From: Acidobacteriaceae bacterium dw_441
GTDB taxonomy: Bacteria; Acidobacteriota; Terriglobia; Terriglobales; Acidobacteriaceae
Assembly: GCA_018449715.1 (NCBI GenBank)
Contig: JAAVVA010000001.1
Coordinates: 558,001 to 622,000, forward strand
Length of the DNA: 64,000 nt
Direction of reading: 5' to 3'
In this document: positions 25,606 through 35,381 of the stretch, in pieces
How the letters are laid out: the number at the start of each line of letters is the position of its first letter
Position numbering within the stretch: position 1 is the stretch's first letter
The notes under the pieces: generated by a model
Told to the model about the DNA's origin: nothing
The model's database searches: none
The model's input: the letters and a program-made list of their open reading frames with translations, nothing else
Made by a program: the position numbers and the translations under genes

Positions 25606-27192
25606 TCAGGAAAGTTTTTCTCCGATGCTCTTGGCCTGCGTGAAGAGCAGAAGATAGTCCGGGCCTCCAGCCTTTGAGTCCGTTCCGCTCATGTTGAAGC
25701 CTCCGAAGGGATGCGCCCCGACCATCGCTCCCGTCGATTTGCGGTTGAAGTACAGGTTGCCGACGTGGAACTCCACCGCGGCGCGGTCGAGCACCTCGCG
25801 AGTGTTGGAGTAGACCGATCCGGTCAGGCCGTACTCGGTGTTGTTGGCGATGGCCAGCGCTTCGTCGAAGCTCTGCGACTTGATGACAGCGAGCACGGGG
25901 CCGAAGATCTCCTCCTGCGCGATGCGGGCGGTGGGGCTGACGTCGGCGAAGACGGTGGGTGCGATATAGTAGCCGCCTTCGGGCGTCTCGATGGCCTTAC
26001 CGCCGTTGAGCAGACGGCCTTCGGTCTTGCCGATTTCAATGTAGCCGAGAACCTTCTTGAGCGACTTTTCGCTGATGACCGGGCCGGTGTAGGTGTTCGC
26101 AACCGGGTCGCCGGGAACGAGCTTCGAGACGCGCTCCTGCAGGCGATCGCAGAAGACGTCGTAGATGCTGGCGTCCACGATGACGCGGGAGCAGGCCGAG
26201 CACTTCTGCCCGTTGAAGCCGAAGGTGCTGGCGACAACTCCGTCGAGCGCGGCTTCGAGGTTGGCGTCGCCATCGACGATGATCGCGTCCTTGCCTCCCA
26301 TCTCGAGGATGGTGCGCTTGATGAAGATCTGTCCGGGCTGCGTGTGCGCCGCGCTCTCGTGAATCTCAAGCCCGACGGCCTTCGATCCGGTGAAGGCGAC
26401 GAAGCGCGTCTTCGGGTGCGCGACGATGGCAGAGCCGAAGCCAGGGCCTTCGCCGGGGCAGAGGTTTACGACGCCGTCGGGAAGTCCAGCCTCTTCGAGC
26501 AGGCTCATGAAGTGGGCGGCGATGGTAGGGGCATCGACCGAGGGCTTCAGGATGACGGTGTTGCCGCAGACGATGGAGGCGGCGGTCATTCCAGCCATGA
26601 TGGCGAAGGGGAAGTTCCACGGCGGAATGACGGCCCCGACGCCGAGGGGGATGTAGCGGAGGCGGTTAAGCTCGCCGGGGTACTGGATGGGCGTGGCGGC
26701 GCAGTCGAGCCGGAGGGCCTCGCGTCCGTAGAACTCGAGGAAGTCGATGGTCTCTCCCACGTCGGCGTCAGCCTCGCCCCAGTTCTTGCCGACCTCGTAA
26801 ACGAGCCAGGCGCAGAACTCGAACTTGCGCTCGCGGATGAGGCCGGCGGCGCGAAAGAGCAGGGAGGCGCGCTCGGCGACCGGAGTGCGGCTCCACGCGG
26901 GGAAGGCGTCGAGCGCGGCCTGCATGGCCTCTTCGGCGAGATCGGCCTCGGCGCGCTGGTGGATGCCGACGACCTCGGAGGGACGCGCAGGGTTGATCGA
27001 GACGATCTTGCCTTCGGTCTTCAGGCGGCGTCCACCGAGGACGAGGTCGTACTCTCGACCGAGCTGGGTTTTGACTTCGGCGAGGGCCTGCTCCATCGCT
27101 CGCTTGTTTTCCGAGAGAGAGAAGTCCACGAAAGGCTCGTTGGAGAAGGGGAGTTGCTCGGTAATCGCGGAGGTGAGGTCGACGGTAGCCAT
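25606..27192 (-). CDS. L-glutamate gamma-semialdehyde (1-pyrroline-5-carboxylate) dehydrogenase
   Basis: 528 residues of the aldehyde dehydrogenase superfamily, matching the single-function RocA/PruA type. Catalytic Cys331 is in FNGQKCSACSR and Glu297 in ILEMGGKD; the oxyanion/cofactor region VIPPWNFPFAIMAG and FTGSKAVG are present. The enzyme oxidises glutamate semialdehyde from proline or arginine breakdown to glutamate with NAD+. No proline dehydrogenase domain is fused, and no separate prodh gene lies here, so the first step must be encoded elsewhere. Monocistronic. Confidence 0.93.
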   Translation of the reverse strand: MATVDLTSAITEQLPFSNEPFVDFSLSENKRAMEQALAEVKTQLGREYDLVLGGRRLKTEGKIVSINPARPSEVVGIHQRAEADLAEEAMQAALDAFPAWSRTPVAERASLLFRAAGLIRERKFEFCAWLVYEVGKNWGEADADVGETIDFLEFYGREALRLDCAATPIQYPGELNRLRYIPLGVGAVIPPWNFPFAIMAGMTAASIVCGNTVILKPSVDAPTIAAHFMSLLEEAGLPDGVVNLCPGEGPGFGSAIVAHPKTRFVAFTGSKAVGLEIHESAAHTQPGQIFIKRTILEMGGKDAIIVDGDANLEAALDGVVASTFGFNGQKCSACSRVIVDASIYDVFCDRLQERVSKLVPGDPVANTYTGPVISEKSLKKVLGYIEIGKTEGRLLNGGKAIETPEGGYYIAPTVFADVSPTARIAQEEIFGPVLAVIKSQSFDEALAIANNTEYGLTGSVYSNTREVLDRAAVEFHVGNLYFNRKSTGAMVGAHPFGGFNMSGTDSKAGGPDYLLLFTQAKSIGEKLS

Positions 27193-27334
27193 AGTGCGGT
27201 CATTCTAAATCCTGCAGGTTTCGGTTTTGGGCGCGCCGGTAAAGCTGTGACCTGCTTCGCTTTGCCGAAGACAGTTGCGAAGTTCTCTGTTCCGGTCGCA
27301 CAATGTTGGGCACAGGTATGTCTGGAGGTGACTC

Positions 27335-27937
27335 ATGTTTCATCGTCGTCTTCTCGCATTCACGCTCGGTCTTGCGACGCTTCCTGTCTTTTCCCTGACG
27401 CCCGGCTCGCAGGCTCCCGACTTCAAAGGCACCGACTCGAACGGTGTGGCGCATACGCTCGCGCAGTATCGCGGCAAGTATGTCGTGCTGGAATGGGCCA
27501 ACCAGGGATGTCCCTTCGACCAGAAGCACTATCTCAGCGGCAACATGTCGGCTCTACAGAAGCAGTGGACCGATAAAGGTGTGGTGTGGCTGTCGGTGAT
27601 CTCATCGGCTCCTGGGGAGCAGGGCAACGTATCTCCGACGGAGGAGAACCAGTACCTGAAGAAGGTAAAGGCCTCTCCGACGGCGGCGCTGCTCGATCCC
27701 GAGGGAATGATCGGGAAGCTCTACCAGGCCAAAACCACTCCGCATATGTTCGTGATCGACCCCACGGGAAAGCTGATCTATCAAGGCGCGATCGACGACA
27801 AACCGACGACCGATCAGGCAGATATCAAGACGGCGCACAACTATCTGAACGACGCACTTAACTCTGCGATGGCAGGCAAGGCAGTTGCGGTATCGAGTAC
27901 ACGGCCTTACGGATGTTCCGTGAAGTACAAGGAGTAG
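27335..27937 (+). CDS. Exported thioredoxin-fold (redoxin/AhpC-TSA) protein
   Basis: 200 residues with a signal peptide (about 1-20) and an AhpC/TSA-like thioredoxin fold (PGSQAPDFKGTDSNGVAHTL). Instead of CxxC it has a single Cys59 in NQGCPFDQKHY; a second Cys194 lies near the end in RPYGCSVKY. This one-plus-one pattern recurs in a group of periplasmic redoxins and suggests a peroxiredoxin-like cycle with a distant resolving cysteine. The protein is predicted periplasmic. It is followed by a strong terminator and stands alone. Confidence 0.88.
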   Translation: MFHRRLLAFTLGLATLPVFSLTPGSQAPDFKGTDSNGVAHTLAQYRGKYVVLEWANQGCPFDQKHYLSGNMSALQKQWTDKGVVWLSVISSAPGEQGNVSPTEENQYLKKVKASPTAALLDPEGMIGKLYQAKTTPHMFVIDPTGKLIYQGAIDDKPTTDQADIKTAHNYLNDALNSAMAGKAVAVSSTRPYGCSVKYKE

Positions 27938-27954
27938 TTCGGAAGGTGGAGCTT

Positions 27955-27992
27955 AAAGAAAAAGTCCCGGCGCTGACCGGGACTTTTTCTTT
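27955..27992. terminator. Bidirectional terminator
   Basis: A perfect 16-bp inverted repeat: AAAGAAAAAGTCCCGG (27955-27970), loop CGCTGA, complement at 27977-27992. The A-run and T-run make it active in both directions between the convergent redoxin and membrane-protein genes. Confidence 0.92.
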
Positions 27993-28004
27993 GTGAGATC
28001 GCAC

Positions 28005-29015
28005 TCAGTCGAGTTCCAGGCGTCGCGCCAGGGCATTCACGGTCTGGGGCATCAAGGCAAAGGCATAGGGGACGAAGATGCGGACCTCCTGCGCGCGCCC
28101 GACCGTCACCCAGCTGATGAGGTAGAAGACGGAGGCAAGCAGGAGCGTAAAGCCCGGGCCTTTTCCAACGGCTCCCTCTGCCTTGTCATTCAGGTAGGTA
28201 TAGACCGTGGGTGCGATGAAGATCAGGAAGGGAACAAGCTGGCCCGGCCCGAGGTTCGTGAGAAGCTCGAAGACCTTCTTGTCGCCTCCATAGACGGCGT
28301 TGGGAAAGATTTTGTGGATGAGCACCCAGAGGATGGCAGTCGAAAAGATGCCGCTGAGAATACTGGCTGGGAGCAGCACTCCCTTGCCAACGAGGAAGCC
28401 CGAGGTTCCGCGCAGAAGAACGTACAGGAACAGTGCGAAGTGAAAAAGGATGGCAACATCGGCGCGCACGAATCCCTGCACGATGGAGAGTCCGACCAGT
28501 CCGAAGAAGACGAGCCCCGGCGAGCGCACCGCCGAAAGCAGGTAGAAGCTGAGCGCGACATAGAGAGTGCAGGCCCAGGTCTCCGGGCGTTGATACCAGA
28601 GCGACCAGTAGAGGTAGTACGAGGTGAGTCCCAGCAGAAGCGCGAGCCGCAGGTACTGCGAGAGTTTATCGGCTTGCACGAAGGAGGGCGTTCGCAGCAG
28701 AATGCCACGAATCAGAAGGCACGAGCACAGGGAGGCGATGAAGTCGAAGAGAGCGAAGAAGTGCCGGTAGCTGAGATGCCCGTGCGAGAGCTTGATCAGA
28801 TGCTTCGCCGCATCGATGACGGCTACTCGGTATTGGGCCGGCGCATCGCCCATACCGTTGGCCAACGTGTCCCATCCCTGCGGGTCCAGGCGCTGCGCGG
28901 TGCTGTAGTCCCAATAGCCGCGAAAGGTAAATGCTGCAACCAGCATGAAGATAATCCAGAACGAGTAGCGCAGCATCGGCTTGCTGGCGTTTTTGACGTC
29001 AGGCATCGTATCCAT
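28005..29015 (-). CDS. Polytopic membrane protein, unknown function
   Basis: 336 residues from ATG 29015 (GAGGAG about eight bases upstream). It has roughly nine hydrophobic helices with loops rich in aromatic residues (FRGYWDYSTAQRLDPQGWD; YLYWSLWYQRPETWAC). Several features resemble integral membrane proteins of the DUF2029/glycosyltransferase-like type, but I see no conserved DD/DE motif and would not call it one. No neighbour suggests a job. The region is flanked by a terminator at its 3' end and 106 bases before the rarA stop. Confidence 0.75.
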   Translation of the reverse strand: MDTMPDVKNASKPMLRYSFWIIFMLVAAFTFRGYWDYSTAQRLDPQGWDTLANGMGDAPAQYRVAVIDAAKHLIKLSHGHLSYRHFFALFDFIASLCSCLLIRGILLRTPSFVQADKLSQYLRLALLLGLTSYYLYWSLWYQRPETWACTLYVALSFYLLSAVRSPGLVFFGLVGLSIVQGFVRADVAILFHFALFLYVLLRGTSGFLVGKGVLLPASILSGIFSTAILWVLIHKIFPNAVYGGDKKVFELLTNLGPGQLVPFLIFIAPTVYTYLNDKAEGAVGKGPGFTLLLASVFYLISWVTVGRAQEVRIFVPYAFALMPQTVNALARRLELD

Positions 29016-29121
29016 GAAAAGAACTCCTCGCAGGCTGGCTTCGCTCGGCGAGTATACCACTCGCACTTGTCACGAATGAGCGCATCCTGTTGTGGCAAAA
29101 GCGCTTCCGTTTGACGGGCGA

Positions 29122-30474
29122 TTACTTTCTCTTCTCCGCCTTGATGTGCGCAATTTCTTCCATGCGCTGAGCCAGCAGCCGCTCGCGCCCCTCGGTGGTG
29201 GGTTGGTAATAGCGGCGTCCGGCGAGCGACGGCGGGAGGCACTCCATGTCAGCGACGCGGCCCTCGACGTCGTGGGCGTACTGGTAGTCCCTGCCGTAGT
29301 TCAGATCCTTCATCAGCTTTGTTGGAGCGTTGCGAAGGTGCAGCGGGACGGGCTCGGCGGCGGTGGCCTGGATGTCGCCGCGCACCGTGTTGTAAGCCAC
29401 GTAGACGGCATTTGATTTAGGCGCAAGCGCGAGGTAGACAACGGCCTGCGCGAGGGCAAGCTCGCCTTCAGGATGGCCGAGGAAGTGCATCGCATCTTTC
29501 GCGGAGAGGCAGAGGTTGAGCGCCTCTGGTGCGGCGAGGCCGATGTCTTCGACCGCCATGCGGACAACGCGGCGAGCGACGTACATCGGGTCTTCCCCGG
29601 CTTCGAGCATACGGCCCAGCCAGTAGAGCGCGGCGTCGGGGTCGGAGTTGCGGACGCTCTTGTGCAGCGCGGAGATGATGTCGTAGTGCTGCTCGCCTTT
29701 TTTGTCGTAGAGCAGGACGCGGCGCTGCATCGCGTCGGCGACGAGGGGCTTGGTCAGGATGTGCTCGTGGCGTCCCCGCACGAGACGGGCTGCGACTTCG
29801 AGGGCGTTGAGCGCGTTGCGGGCGTCTCCGCTGGAGTAGGAGGCGATGGTGGCGAGGGCGTCGTCGTCGGCTGTGATGCTCTCGCCGTCCACCTTCAACG
29901 CGCCGAGGCCACGCTCGGGGTCGTTGAGGGCGCGGCGGAGGAGATCGACGACCTGCGGCTCGGTGAGCGATTGCAGCGTGTAGACGCGGCATCGTGAGAG
30001 CAGCGCAGCGACGATCTCAAAGGATGGGTTCTCGGTGGTCGCGCCGATCAGGCGGATGGTTCCGCGCTCGACGTAGGGAAGGAAGGCGTCCTGCTGGGCC
30101 TTGTTAAAGCGGTGAATCTCATCGACGAACAGGATGGTGCGCGAGCCCATGTGCGAGGCCTTTTCGGCGTCGACCATGACCTGCTTGATCTCCTTGATGC
30201 CGCTGAGGACGGCGGAGAACTCGATGAAGGTGGATTGCGTGCGCTGCGCGATGATCTTGGCGAGCGTGGTCTTGCCGGTGCCGGGGGGGCCCCAGAAGAT
30301 CATCGAGGTGGCGTCGTCGTTTTCGATGGCCACGCGCAGGGGCTTGCCGGGGCCGAGAAGATGCTCCTGCCCGACGTACTCTTCGAGCGTGCGGGGCCTC
30401 ATGCGTTCGGCGAGAGGAGCCTGACGCGAGACGTTCGATCCGGCGGCGAGCGGGGAGGCGTCGAAGAGGCTCAT
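29122..30474 (-). CDS. rarA: Replication-associated recombination protein A (RarA/MgsA)
   Basis: 450 residues from ATG 30474. AAA+ signatures are clear: N-terminal [16 protein letters not shown], Walker [13 protein letters not shown], Walker [13 protein letters not shown] and sensor 1 ATTENPSFE. The tail has the RarA tetramerisation region ([20 protein letters not shown] and [18 protein letters not shown]). RarA loads at stalled or gapped replication forks and acts with RecA and SSB. Its start overlaps the stop of the upstream methyltransferase gene by ATGA (30471-30474), so the two are coupled. Confidence 0.96.
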   Translation of the reverse strand: MSLFDASPLAAGSNVSRQAPLAERMRPRTLEEYVGQEHLLGPGKPLRVAIENDDATSMIFWGPPGTGKTTLAKIIAQRTQSTFIEFSAVLSGIKEIKQVMVDAEKASHMGSRTILFVDEIHRFNKAQQDAFLPYVERGTIRLIGATTENPSFEIVAALLSRCRVYTLQSLTEPQVVDLLRRALNDPERGLGALKVDGESITADDDALATIASYSSGDARNALNALEVAARLVRGRHEHILTKPLVADAMQRRVLLYDKKGEQHYDIISALHKSVRNSDPDAALYWLGRMLEAGEDPMYVARRVVRMAVEDIGLAAPEALNLCLSAKDAMHFLGHPEGELALAQAVVYLALAPKSNAVYVAYNTVRGDIQATAAEPVPLHLRNAPTKLMKDLNYGRDYQYAHDVEGRVADMECLPPSLAGRRYYQPTTEGRERLLAQRMEEIAHIKAEKRK

Positions 30475-31343
30475 CGCGTGGCTCCCGTGGGGCGGCGGCG
30501 AAGCGGACCGGGGATTCGTGCGGTCAGAGAAACTTCGATCGTCTGCGGCGACGCGGTGCGCTGGCGCGAGGCTTCGTATAGAAGCAACGATGCGGCGATG
30601 GCGGCGTTGAGGCTTTCGACCGGGCCGGGGCAGGGAATGGTGATGCGCGAGGATGCAAGCGCGAGCCACTCGGGCGAGAGGCCGGAACCTTCGTTGCCGA
30701 TGAGGATTCCGGCAGGCTGGCGCAGGTCGGCCTCGTGCGCGGGGAGAACGTCCTTCCCGGCGGCTACGGCGGCGAAGAGCTGGAGGTCGTGGGTGGATTG
30801 CAGTGTGGCGATCTCCTGCTGCGTCGCGGAGACGACGGGGAGGCGGAAGATGCTTCCCACGCTGGCGCGAAGAGCCTTCTGGTTCCACGGGCTGACGGTG
30901 CCGGGCGTGGTGAGGATGCCGGTGGCTCCGAAGGCCTCGGCGGAGCGGACGATGGTGCCGAGGTTGCCGGGGTCCTGTAAACCGGCGGCGATGAGGAGGA
31001 GCGGAGTGGTCCTGCCGTCGAAGATGCTGGCAAGCGTGTGGGCGGGTGGCTCGATCAGCGCGGCGATGCCCTGCGGGGAGCGCGTCTCGACGGCGCTCGC
31101 GAAGACGTCGGAGGCGAGCAGGATGACCTCAACGTCGCGTGGCAGGGACGCCGGAGCGGGGTGATGCTCGGTGAGGAAGACGGTGCGCGGATTGATGCCG
31201 CTGCGGAGGGCTTCTTCGACGAGGTGCTCGCCTTCGATGGCGACGAGGCCGCTGGAGAGACGGTCGTGTCCCTGGAAGGCTGCGCGGAGCTGCTTGACGC
31301 GAGCGTTGGTGCGACTTGAGATTGCTGGTGCCGTTACCGCCAT
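30471..31343 (-). CDS. SPOUT (TrmH/SpoU-type) RNA 2'-O-methyltransferase
   Basis: 290 residues from ATG 31343 ([20 protein letters not shown]). An N-terminal RNA-binding substrate domain ([21 protein letters not shown]) precedes the SPOUT knot: [31 protein letters not shown] and [20 protein letters not shown], the three conserved motifs of TrmH-type 2'-O-ribose methylases. These modify 23S rRNA or tRNA. It is followed directly by rarA with a 4-base overlap. The exact modified nucleotide cannot be read off. Confidence 0.92.
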   Translation of the reverse strand: MAVTAPAISSRTNARVKQLRAAFQGHDRLSSGLVAIEGEHLVEEALRSGINPRTVFLTEHHPAPASLPRDVEVILLASDVFASAVETRSPQGIAALIEPPAHTLASIFDGRTTPLLLIAAGLQDPGNLGTIVRSAEAFGATGILTTPGTVSPWNQKALRASVGSIFRLPVVSATQQEIATLQSTHDLQLFAAVAAGKDVLPAHEADLRQPAGILIGNEGSGLSPEWLALASSRITIPCPGPVESLNAAIAASLLLYEASRQRTASPQTIEVSLTARIPGPLRRRPTGATR

Positions 31344-31391
31344 TCTCAAAAGTTTACGCCCGTCTTTGCGTGTGGATCGGGGCAGGATGAT

Positions 31392-31534
31392 CGGGTGCCC
31401 CATCCTTCCTGGCAGTTTTATCGTCGGGAAGGGTGGGATGAAGGATCTTTGTCCTGGGATGAAAGAGGACAACGCGGGTGCGAGCGGGATTCATCCCACC
31501 CTTCGCGATGATGCCGCGAAGGATGGGGCACCCG
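31392..31534. repeat. Intergenic palindromic repeat element with nested inverted arms
   Basis: Outer arms CGGGTGCCCCATCCTTC (31392-31408) and its exact complement (31518-31534) are perfect over 17 bases; inner arms GAAGGGTGGGATGAA (31428-31442) and complement (31490-31504) are perfect over 15. Within each half, CATCCTTC and GAAGGGTG are near-complementary, so two small hairpins or one long one can form. It lies between the divergent methyltransferase and tsaC genes and looks like a non-coding REP/BIME-like element. A weaker CTGAGA/TCTCAG hairpin follows at 31562-31584. Confidence 0.85.
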
Positions 31535-31676
31535 TGCTTTTGTGGCGGTACGAACCAAAGGCTGAGATTCTTCGTTTCTCTCAGAATGGAGAGTGCAGGC
31601 TCGAGATGTTTTGAATCGGCACGGGCGGTGTGCTATGTTCCGAGATGGCCGCACGCGGCACAGGAGTTCCCCGACT

Positions 31677-32321
31677 TTGACGGCCGAGACCCTTCGCATT
31701 CATCCAGATGAGCCGGAGCCGGAGCTTATCTCCAAGGTTGTTGACCGGTTGCACGCAGGGCAGGTGGTGGCCCTTCCAACCGATACCTTTTACGGCCTCG
31801 CGGTCGATCCGGTGAACCTGCATGCCGTGGACCGCATCTACGATCTGAAGTCGCGTGCGAGGCACAAGCCTTTGTCGTTGCTGATTCACGACGTCTCGCA
31901 GGCGTATGAGCTGGCTCGCAAGCTGGACACGGCCTTTGACCGGCTTGCGGAGAGATTCTGGCCGGGGCCGCTGACGCTGGTGGTGCGGGCGGGCTCGAAG
32001 CTGCCGTTGCGGGTGACGGCGAATACCGGTAACGTCGCTCTGCGCGTGCCGGAGGCGGCGATCCCCCGCGCTATCGTGGAGAAGATGGGGCTGCCGATTA
32101 CGGCGACCTCGGCGAACCTCTCGGGGATGCCGGAGTGCACCTACGCCAATGGCGTGCGCGAGCAACTGGGCGACAAGATTCCCCTGATCGTCGATGGCGG
32201 GCCGACGGCTCGCTCGGTGGCAACGACGATCGTGGATCTCTCGGGTGGGGGAAGTTCGTGGATGATCCTGCGTGAGGGAGCGATTCCTACACACGAGATC
32301 GCACTGGCCCTGCAGCAGTAA
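31677..32321 (+). CDS. Threonylcarbamoyl-AMP synthase (TsaC/Sua5/YrdC family)
   Basis: 214 residues from TTG 31677 (AGGAG ten bases upstream; an upstream ATG at 31635 gives 14 more residues that look non-coding). The YrdC fold is plain: VVALPTDTFYGLAVDP at the ATP/CO2 site, SRARHKPLSLLIHD, FWPGPLTLVVRA, VALRVPEA and ITATSANLSGMPE. The enzyme makes threonylcarbamoyl-adenylate for t6A37 in ANN-reading tRNAs, an essential modification. Short form without the Sua5 C-terminal domain. Followed by ydcF on the same strand, 44 bases later. Confidence 0.95.
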   Translation: MTAETLRIHPDEPEPELISKVVDRLHAGQVVALPTDTFYGLAVDPVNLHAVDRIYDLKSRARHKPLSLLIHDVSQAYELARKLDTAFDRLAERFWPGPLTLVVRAGSKLPLRVTANTGNVALRVPEAAIPRAIVEKMGLPITATSANLSGMPECTYANGVREQLGDKIPLIVDGGPTARSVATTIVDLSGGGSSWMILREGAIPTHEIALALQQ

Positions 32322-32365
32322 ACAACCTGTGTACGGGATGCCGTACACTCGAAGTCTCATCGGTC

Positions 32366-33040
32366 ATGATGGTTCAACGTTCCAATCAACGCCGCGGGAG
32401 GTCCTCGTCGCGGACACTTATGCGCTGGCTGCTGCTGGCCCTTCTTTTGGGAGCAGGCTCGTGGTGCGCCTATGTCGTGCAGCAGATCGACGAGGTGGCC
32501 GATCAGGACGAGGCCCAGAAGTCTGACGCGATTGCAGTCTTCGGGGCCGCGGAGTACCTGGGCAAGCCCTCGCCCACGCTGCACTTCCGGCTGGACCACG
32601 CGGTCGATCTCTACCGGATGCAGATGGCCCCGGTGGTGATTACGCTGGGGGGCGGGCGCGATAAGGACTCCGGCAACACCGAGGGCGGCGTGGGGCGCGA
32701 CTATCTGCTGGCGCATGGGATTCCTCTGAGCAACATCATCGCCGAGACGCAATCGACCGACACGGAGCAGCAGGTGAAGAGGCTGGCGGCGATTGCGCGG
32801 GAATTCAACCTGCAGCACATCATCGTGGTCTCGGATGCGACGCACCTGTTTCGCATACGGGAGCTGTGCCGCGACGTGGGGCTGGACGTCTTTACCTCTC
32901 CTCGGGCGACGGTCGGGCACATCGGGTGGTGGGACCTGTGGATGCGCTACCTGCACGAGGTGGTGAGCTATACCGCGTGGAGGCTGAACCTGAACTTCGG
33001 CTGGCTGCGGCACGGCATCTCGGGCGAAGCGGGCTACTAG
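32366..33040 (+). CDS. YdcF/DUF218 family membrane-anchored protein
   Basis: 224 residues (a second ATG at 32369). One N-terminal helix (about 20-39, LLLALLLGAGSWCAYVV) then a DUF218 domain: SDAIAVFGAAEYLGKPS, VVITLGGGRDKD, IIAETQSTDTEQQVKR, IIVVSDATHLFRI. These match YdcF/SanA-like proteins linked to envelope functions, possibly through a nucleotide-like ligand. Its stop TAG and the stop of the opposing DUF92 gene share the palindrome CTAG (33037-33040). Confidence 0.9.
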   Translation: MMVQRSNQRRGRSSSRTLMRWLLLALLLGAGSWCAYVVQQIDEVADQDEAQKSDAIAVFGAAEYLGKPSPTLHFRLDHAVDLYRMQMAPVVITLGGGRDKDSGNTEGGVGRDYLLAHGIPLSNIIAETQSTDTEQQVKRLAAIAREFNLQHIIVVSDATHLFRIRELCRDVGLDVFTSPRATVGHIGWWDLWMRYLHEVVSYTAWRLNLNFGWLRHGISGEAGY

Positions 33041-33888
33041 CGCAGGGCGCTGGCGAGCAGAGCCGCGAGCAGGGTCGAGGTGAAGTTGACGAGGTCGTTG
33101 CCGAGCCGTCCCTTGCGCTCAATCGTCGCCCCTAGAAAGCTGTCGAAGAAGAGTCCCGCTGCTGCGGCGAGCCAGATGACCCCGTGCGTGGGCCAGAGGG
33201 GGTGGTGCCACGCCCCGATGACGGTGACTACTGCCGCTGCTGCAAGCCCTGCAGCGGTGCCGACGAGGGTAATGCCTCCGTCTGTGCCGGGGGGAACCGA
33301 GCGTCCGGTGGTGATGAGGCGGGCGGGGTGTCCGGTGGCCTGGCCGATCTCGGAGGAGACGGTGTCGGCGGTAGCCTCGGCGAGGGCGGCGATGCAGCCG
33401 TGATACTGCCCGGCGGCGGCGAAGAGTCCGGCGACGCCGAGGTTGGCGATAATCTGCGAGGTCTGGCGGCCGCGGCGCGACTCCGAGAGACCGCGAGCCT
33501 CCTTCTTTACCCGTCCAAACTTCGTCGCTGCGTAGGTCAGCAGGAAGAGGGCGACGAAGGCAGGGATGAGGAGATGTGGGCGGGAATCAGGAAGGTAACG
33601 CGACCAGACTGCGGGTGACTGGCCCAGGATGAAGCAGATGAGAAGCCCCAGCAGGGCGGCCATAGGAGTCGCGGCCCGCAGGGCGTAAACGATGGCGGCG
33701 AATCCAATGCTGAAAAGAAGAGGCTTTGCGATTGGCCACAGGGGAAGCGACAGCCGGACTGCCGCAAACGGGGGAGCGAGGGCTCCCGCCAGAAGGAGGA
33801 GGCCGACGATCCAGGCCAGCGCCCTGGCCTGCGCCCGGTCCCGGGCCTCGGGGATCGGTTTTCGGTGGCGGGGCATTTCCTCTTCCAT
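33037..33888 (-). CDS. DUF92 family membrane protein (phytyl-phosphate kinase-like)
   Basis: 283 residues with about six hydrophobic helices. The signature motifs of DUF92/VTE6 are present: AEATADTVSSEIG, PGTDGGITLVGTAAG and LGNDLVNFTSTLLAALL. Plant VTE6 phosphorylates phytyl phosphate; bacterial members are thought to act on polyprenyl or phytyl phosphates, which is not tested for this one. A long cytoplasmic loop (RVKKEARGLSESRRGRQTSQ) lies before the core. It converges with ydcF with a 4-base overlap. Confidence 0.9.
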   Translation of the reverse strand: MEEEMPRHRKPIPEARDRAQARALAWIVGLLLLAGALAPPFAAVRLSLPLWPIAKPLLFSIGFAAIVYALRAATPMAALLGLLICFILGQSPAVWSRYLPDSRPHLLIPAFVALFLLTYAATKFGRVKKEARGLSESRRGRQTSQIIANLGVAGLFAAAGQYHGCIAALAEATADTVSSEIGQATGHPARLITTGRSVPPGTDGGITLVGTAAGLAAAAVVTVIGAWHHPLWPTHGVIWLAAAAGLFFDSFLGATIERKGRLGNDLVNFTSTLLAALLASALR

Positions 33889-33963
33889 AGCAGGTTTTCG
33901 AACCTCGTTGATTTACAATCTGCCTAGAGCATAGCCAACATCAGAAGTACGGCGGGAGCAGTT

Positions 33964-35364
33964 TTGCATTTAGCAATAGTTGAAGAAGGAACCCCTCAGG
34001 TTCGGACCGGCCAGCGATCCAAGTGGTCCCGAGTGCGGTCTCGTATTCAGGCCATCTCCAGTGTCGCCCTCGCGGCGGTGACCCTCGGCTCCCTTGTTGG
34101 GTGCGGCAACACCTACCGCCCGGTGGTATCGAGCATCAACCCGGTAGGTCCAGCCGGCCAGCCGGCCAGATATGCTGTCGTGATCTCCGATCCCAACCCC
34201 GATCCCAGCTCGACCCTTCCGGGCCTGGTAACCATCGTGGACTTCTCCGGCGATACGGTGCTGGTGACGGCAAACATCGGAGTTCATCCCTATTACTTCA
34301 TCCTCAACGCAGCGGGAAACACGGGCTACACGCTGAATCACGAAGGTCAGGGAAGTCAGTCGGATACGATGACCAGTTTCGGCATCTCGACCCAGCTACA
34401 GACGCGTGATGTGGTGCAGACGACCCTGCTGAGTGGAGCAAATCCGAACACGATCTTCTCGGATTCTACGGCTCTCTTCATCACGCAGCCTGGCCTGAAC
34501 TCGGTGGCGCAGCTGCTGGAGACGAATCCTCCTCCGTCGCTGGGACAAAATCTTCCGATCGGTGATCCCAACTTCTCTCCGGTGTACATTGCCGGTCAGT
34601 CGGGAACGCCTCGCGCTTACGCCATCAGCAAAAATGTGAATGGTTCTGCCGGTGAGGTTTCGGCGATCGAGATGTCGAGCAGCACGATCACGAGCCACAT
34701 CCCCGTTGGCATCGATCCGATCTACGGCGTGATGACCTCGGACGGCAAGCGTGCCTTCATTATGAACAAGGGCGACGGCACCATCTCGGTGATCAACGCG
34801 CAGGCGAACGCGCCGGACCTGATTCCTTCGACGGGGATCAGTACGATTCCGGTGGGAACTTCTCCCCTGTGGGCTGACCTGGCCCCCACGAGGAACGAGC
34901 TGGTGGTTGCCAATGAGGGCGATGGAAGCACGCCGGGTTCGGTGAGCATCATCAACATTCCTCTCTGCTCGACGGCGGCGCTGCCCGGCAACCCGAACTG
35001 CGACGTCGATAACCCCATCGACGCGAACGACTTCGGCAAGGTGCTGGCGACAGTCCCGGTGGGAGTCGATCCGCAGATGGTTGCGGTGTTGCAGGATGGT
35101 TCGCGCGCCTACGTGGTTAACAAGGCGGACAGCACCGTTTCCGTGGTGAATCTGACCACGTTCACGGTGACAAAGACGATTCCGCTTCCTGCGACGCAGC
35201 ATCCGAACTTCATCGTGGCGATCAACGGAACGCCGACCGGAAAGATCTATGTAACCTCTCCGGAGTCCGATCACATGACGATTATCCGCACCGATACGGA
35301 TGTTGTGGAGACGACGATTCCGCTGCAGGGCAAGGCCGTTATGGTTCGCGCACAGCTTCCGTAA
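33964..35364 (+). CDS. YncE-type beta-propeller lipoprotein
   Basis: 466 residues from TTG 33964, well supported by GGGAG five bases upstream. The signal ends in a lipobox (LGSLVGCG, Cys47), so the mature protein is lipid-anchored. The remainder is a seven-bladed propeller of the YncE/YVTN type with repeated blades such as VPVGVDPQMVAVLQDGSRAY, ADSTVSVVNLTTFTVT and VTSPESDHMTIIRTDTD. These proteins are often surface or periplasmic; some are adhesins or lactonase-like, but no activity can be assigned here. A strong terminator follows the gene. Confidence 0.88.
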   Translation: MHLAIVEEGTPQVRTGQRSKWSRVRSRIQAISSVALAAVTLGSLVGCGNTYRPVVSSINPVGPAGQPARYAVVISDPNPDPSSTLPGLVTIVDFSGDTVLVTANIGVHPYYFILNAAGNTGYTLNHEGQGSQSDTMTSFGISTQLQTRDVVQTTLLSGANPNTIFSDSTALFITQPGLNSVAQLLETNPPPSLGQNLPIGDPNFSPVYIAGQSGTPRAYAISKNVNGSAGEVSAIEMSSSTITSHIPVGIDPIYGVMTSDGKRAFIMNKGDGTISVINAQANAPDLIPSTGISTIPVGTSPLWADLAPTRNELVVANEGDGSTPGSVSIINIPLCSTAALPGNPNCDVDNPIDANDFGKVLATVPVGVDPQMVAVLQDGSRAYVVNKADSTVSVVNLTTFTVTKTIPLPATQHPNFIVAINGTPTGKIYVTSPESDHMTIIRTDTDVVETTIPLQGKAVMVRAQLP

Positions 35365-35381
35365 CCCGCTGTAAAGGAAAT

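Noticed and set aside
31344-31676. Protein-coding gene spanning the repeat element
   Set aside because: Frames across 31392-31534 are low-complexity translations of the palindrome and have no homology pattern I recognise.
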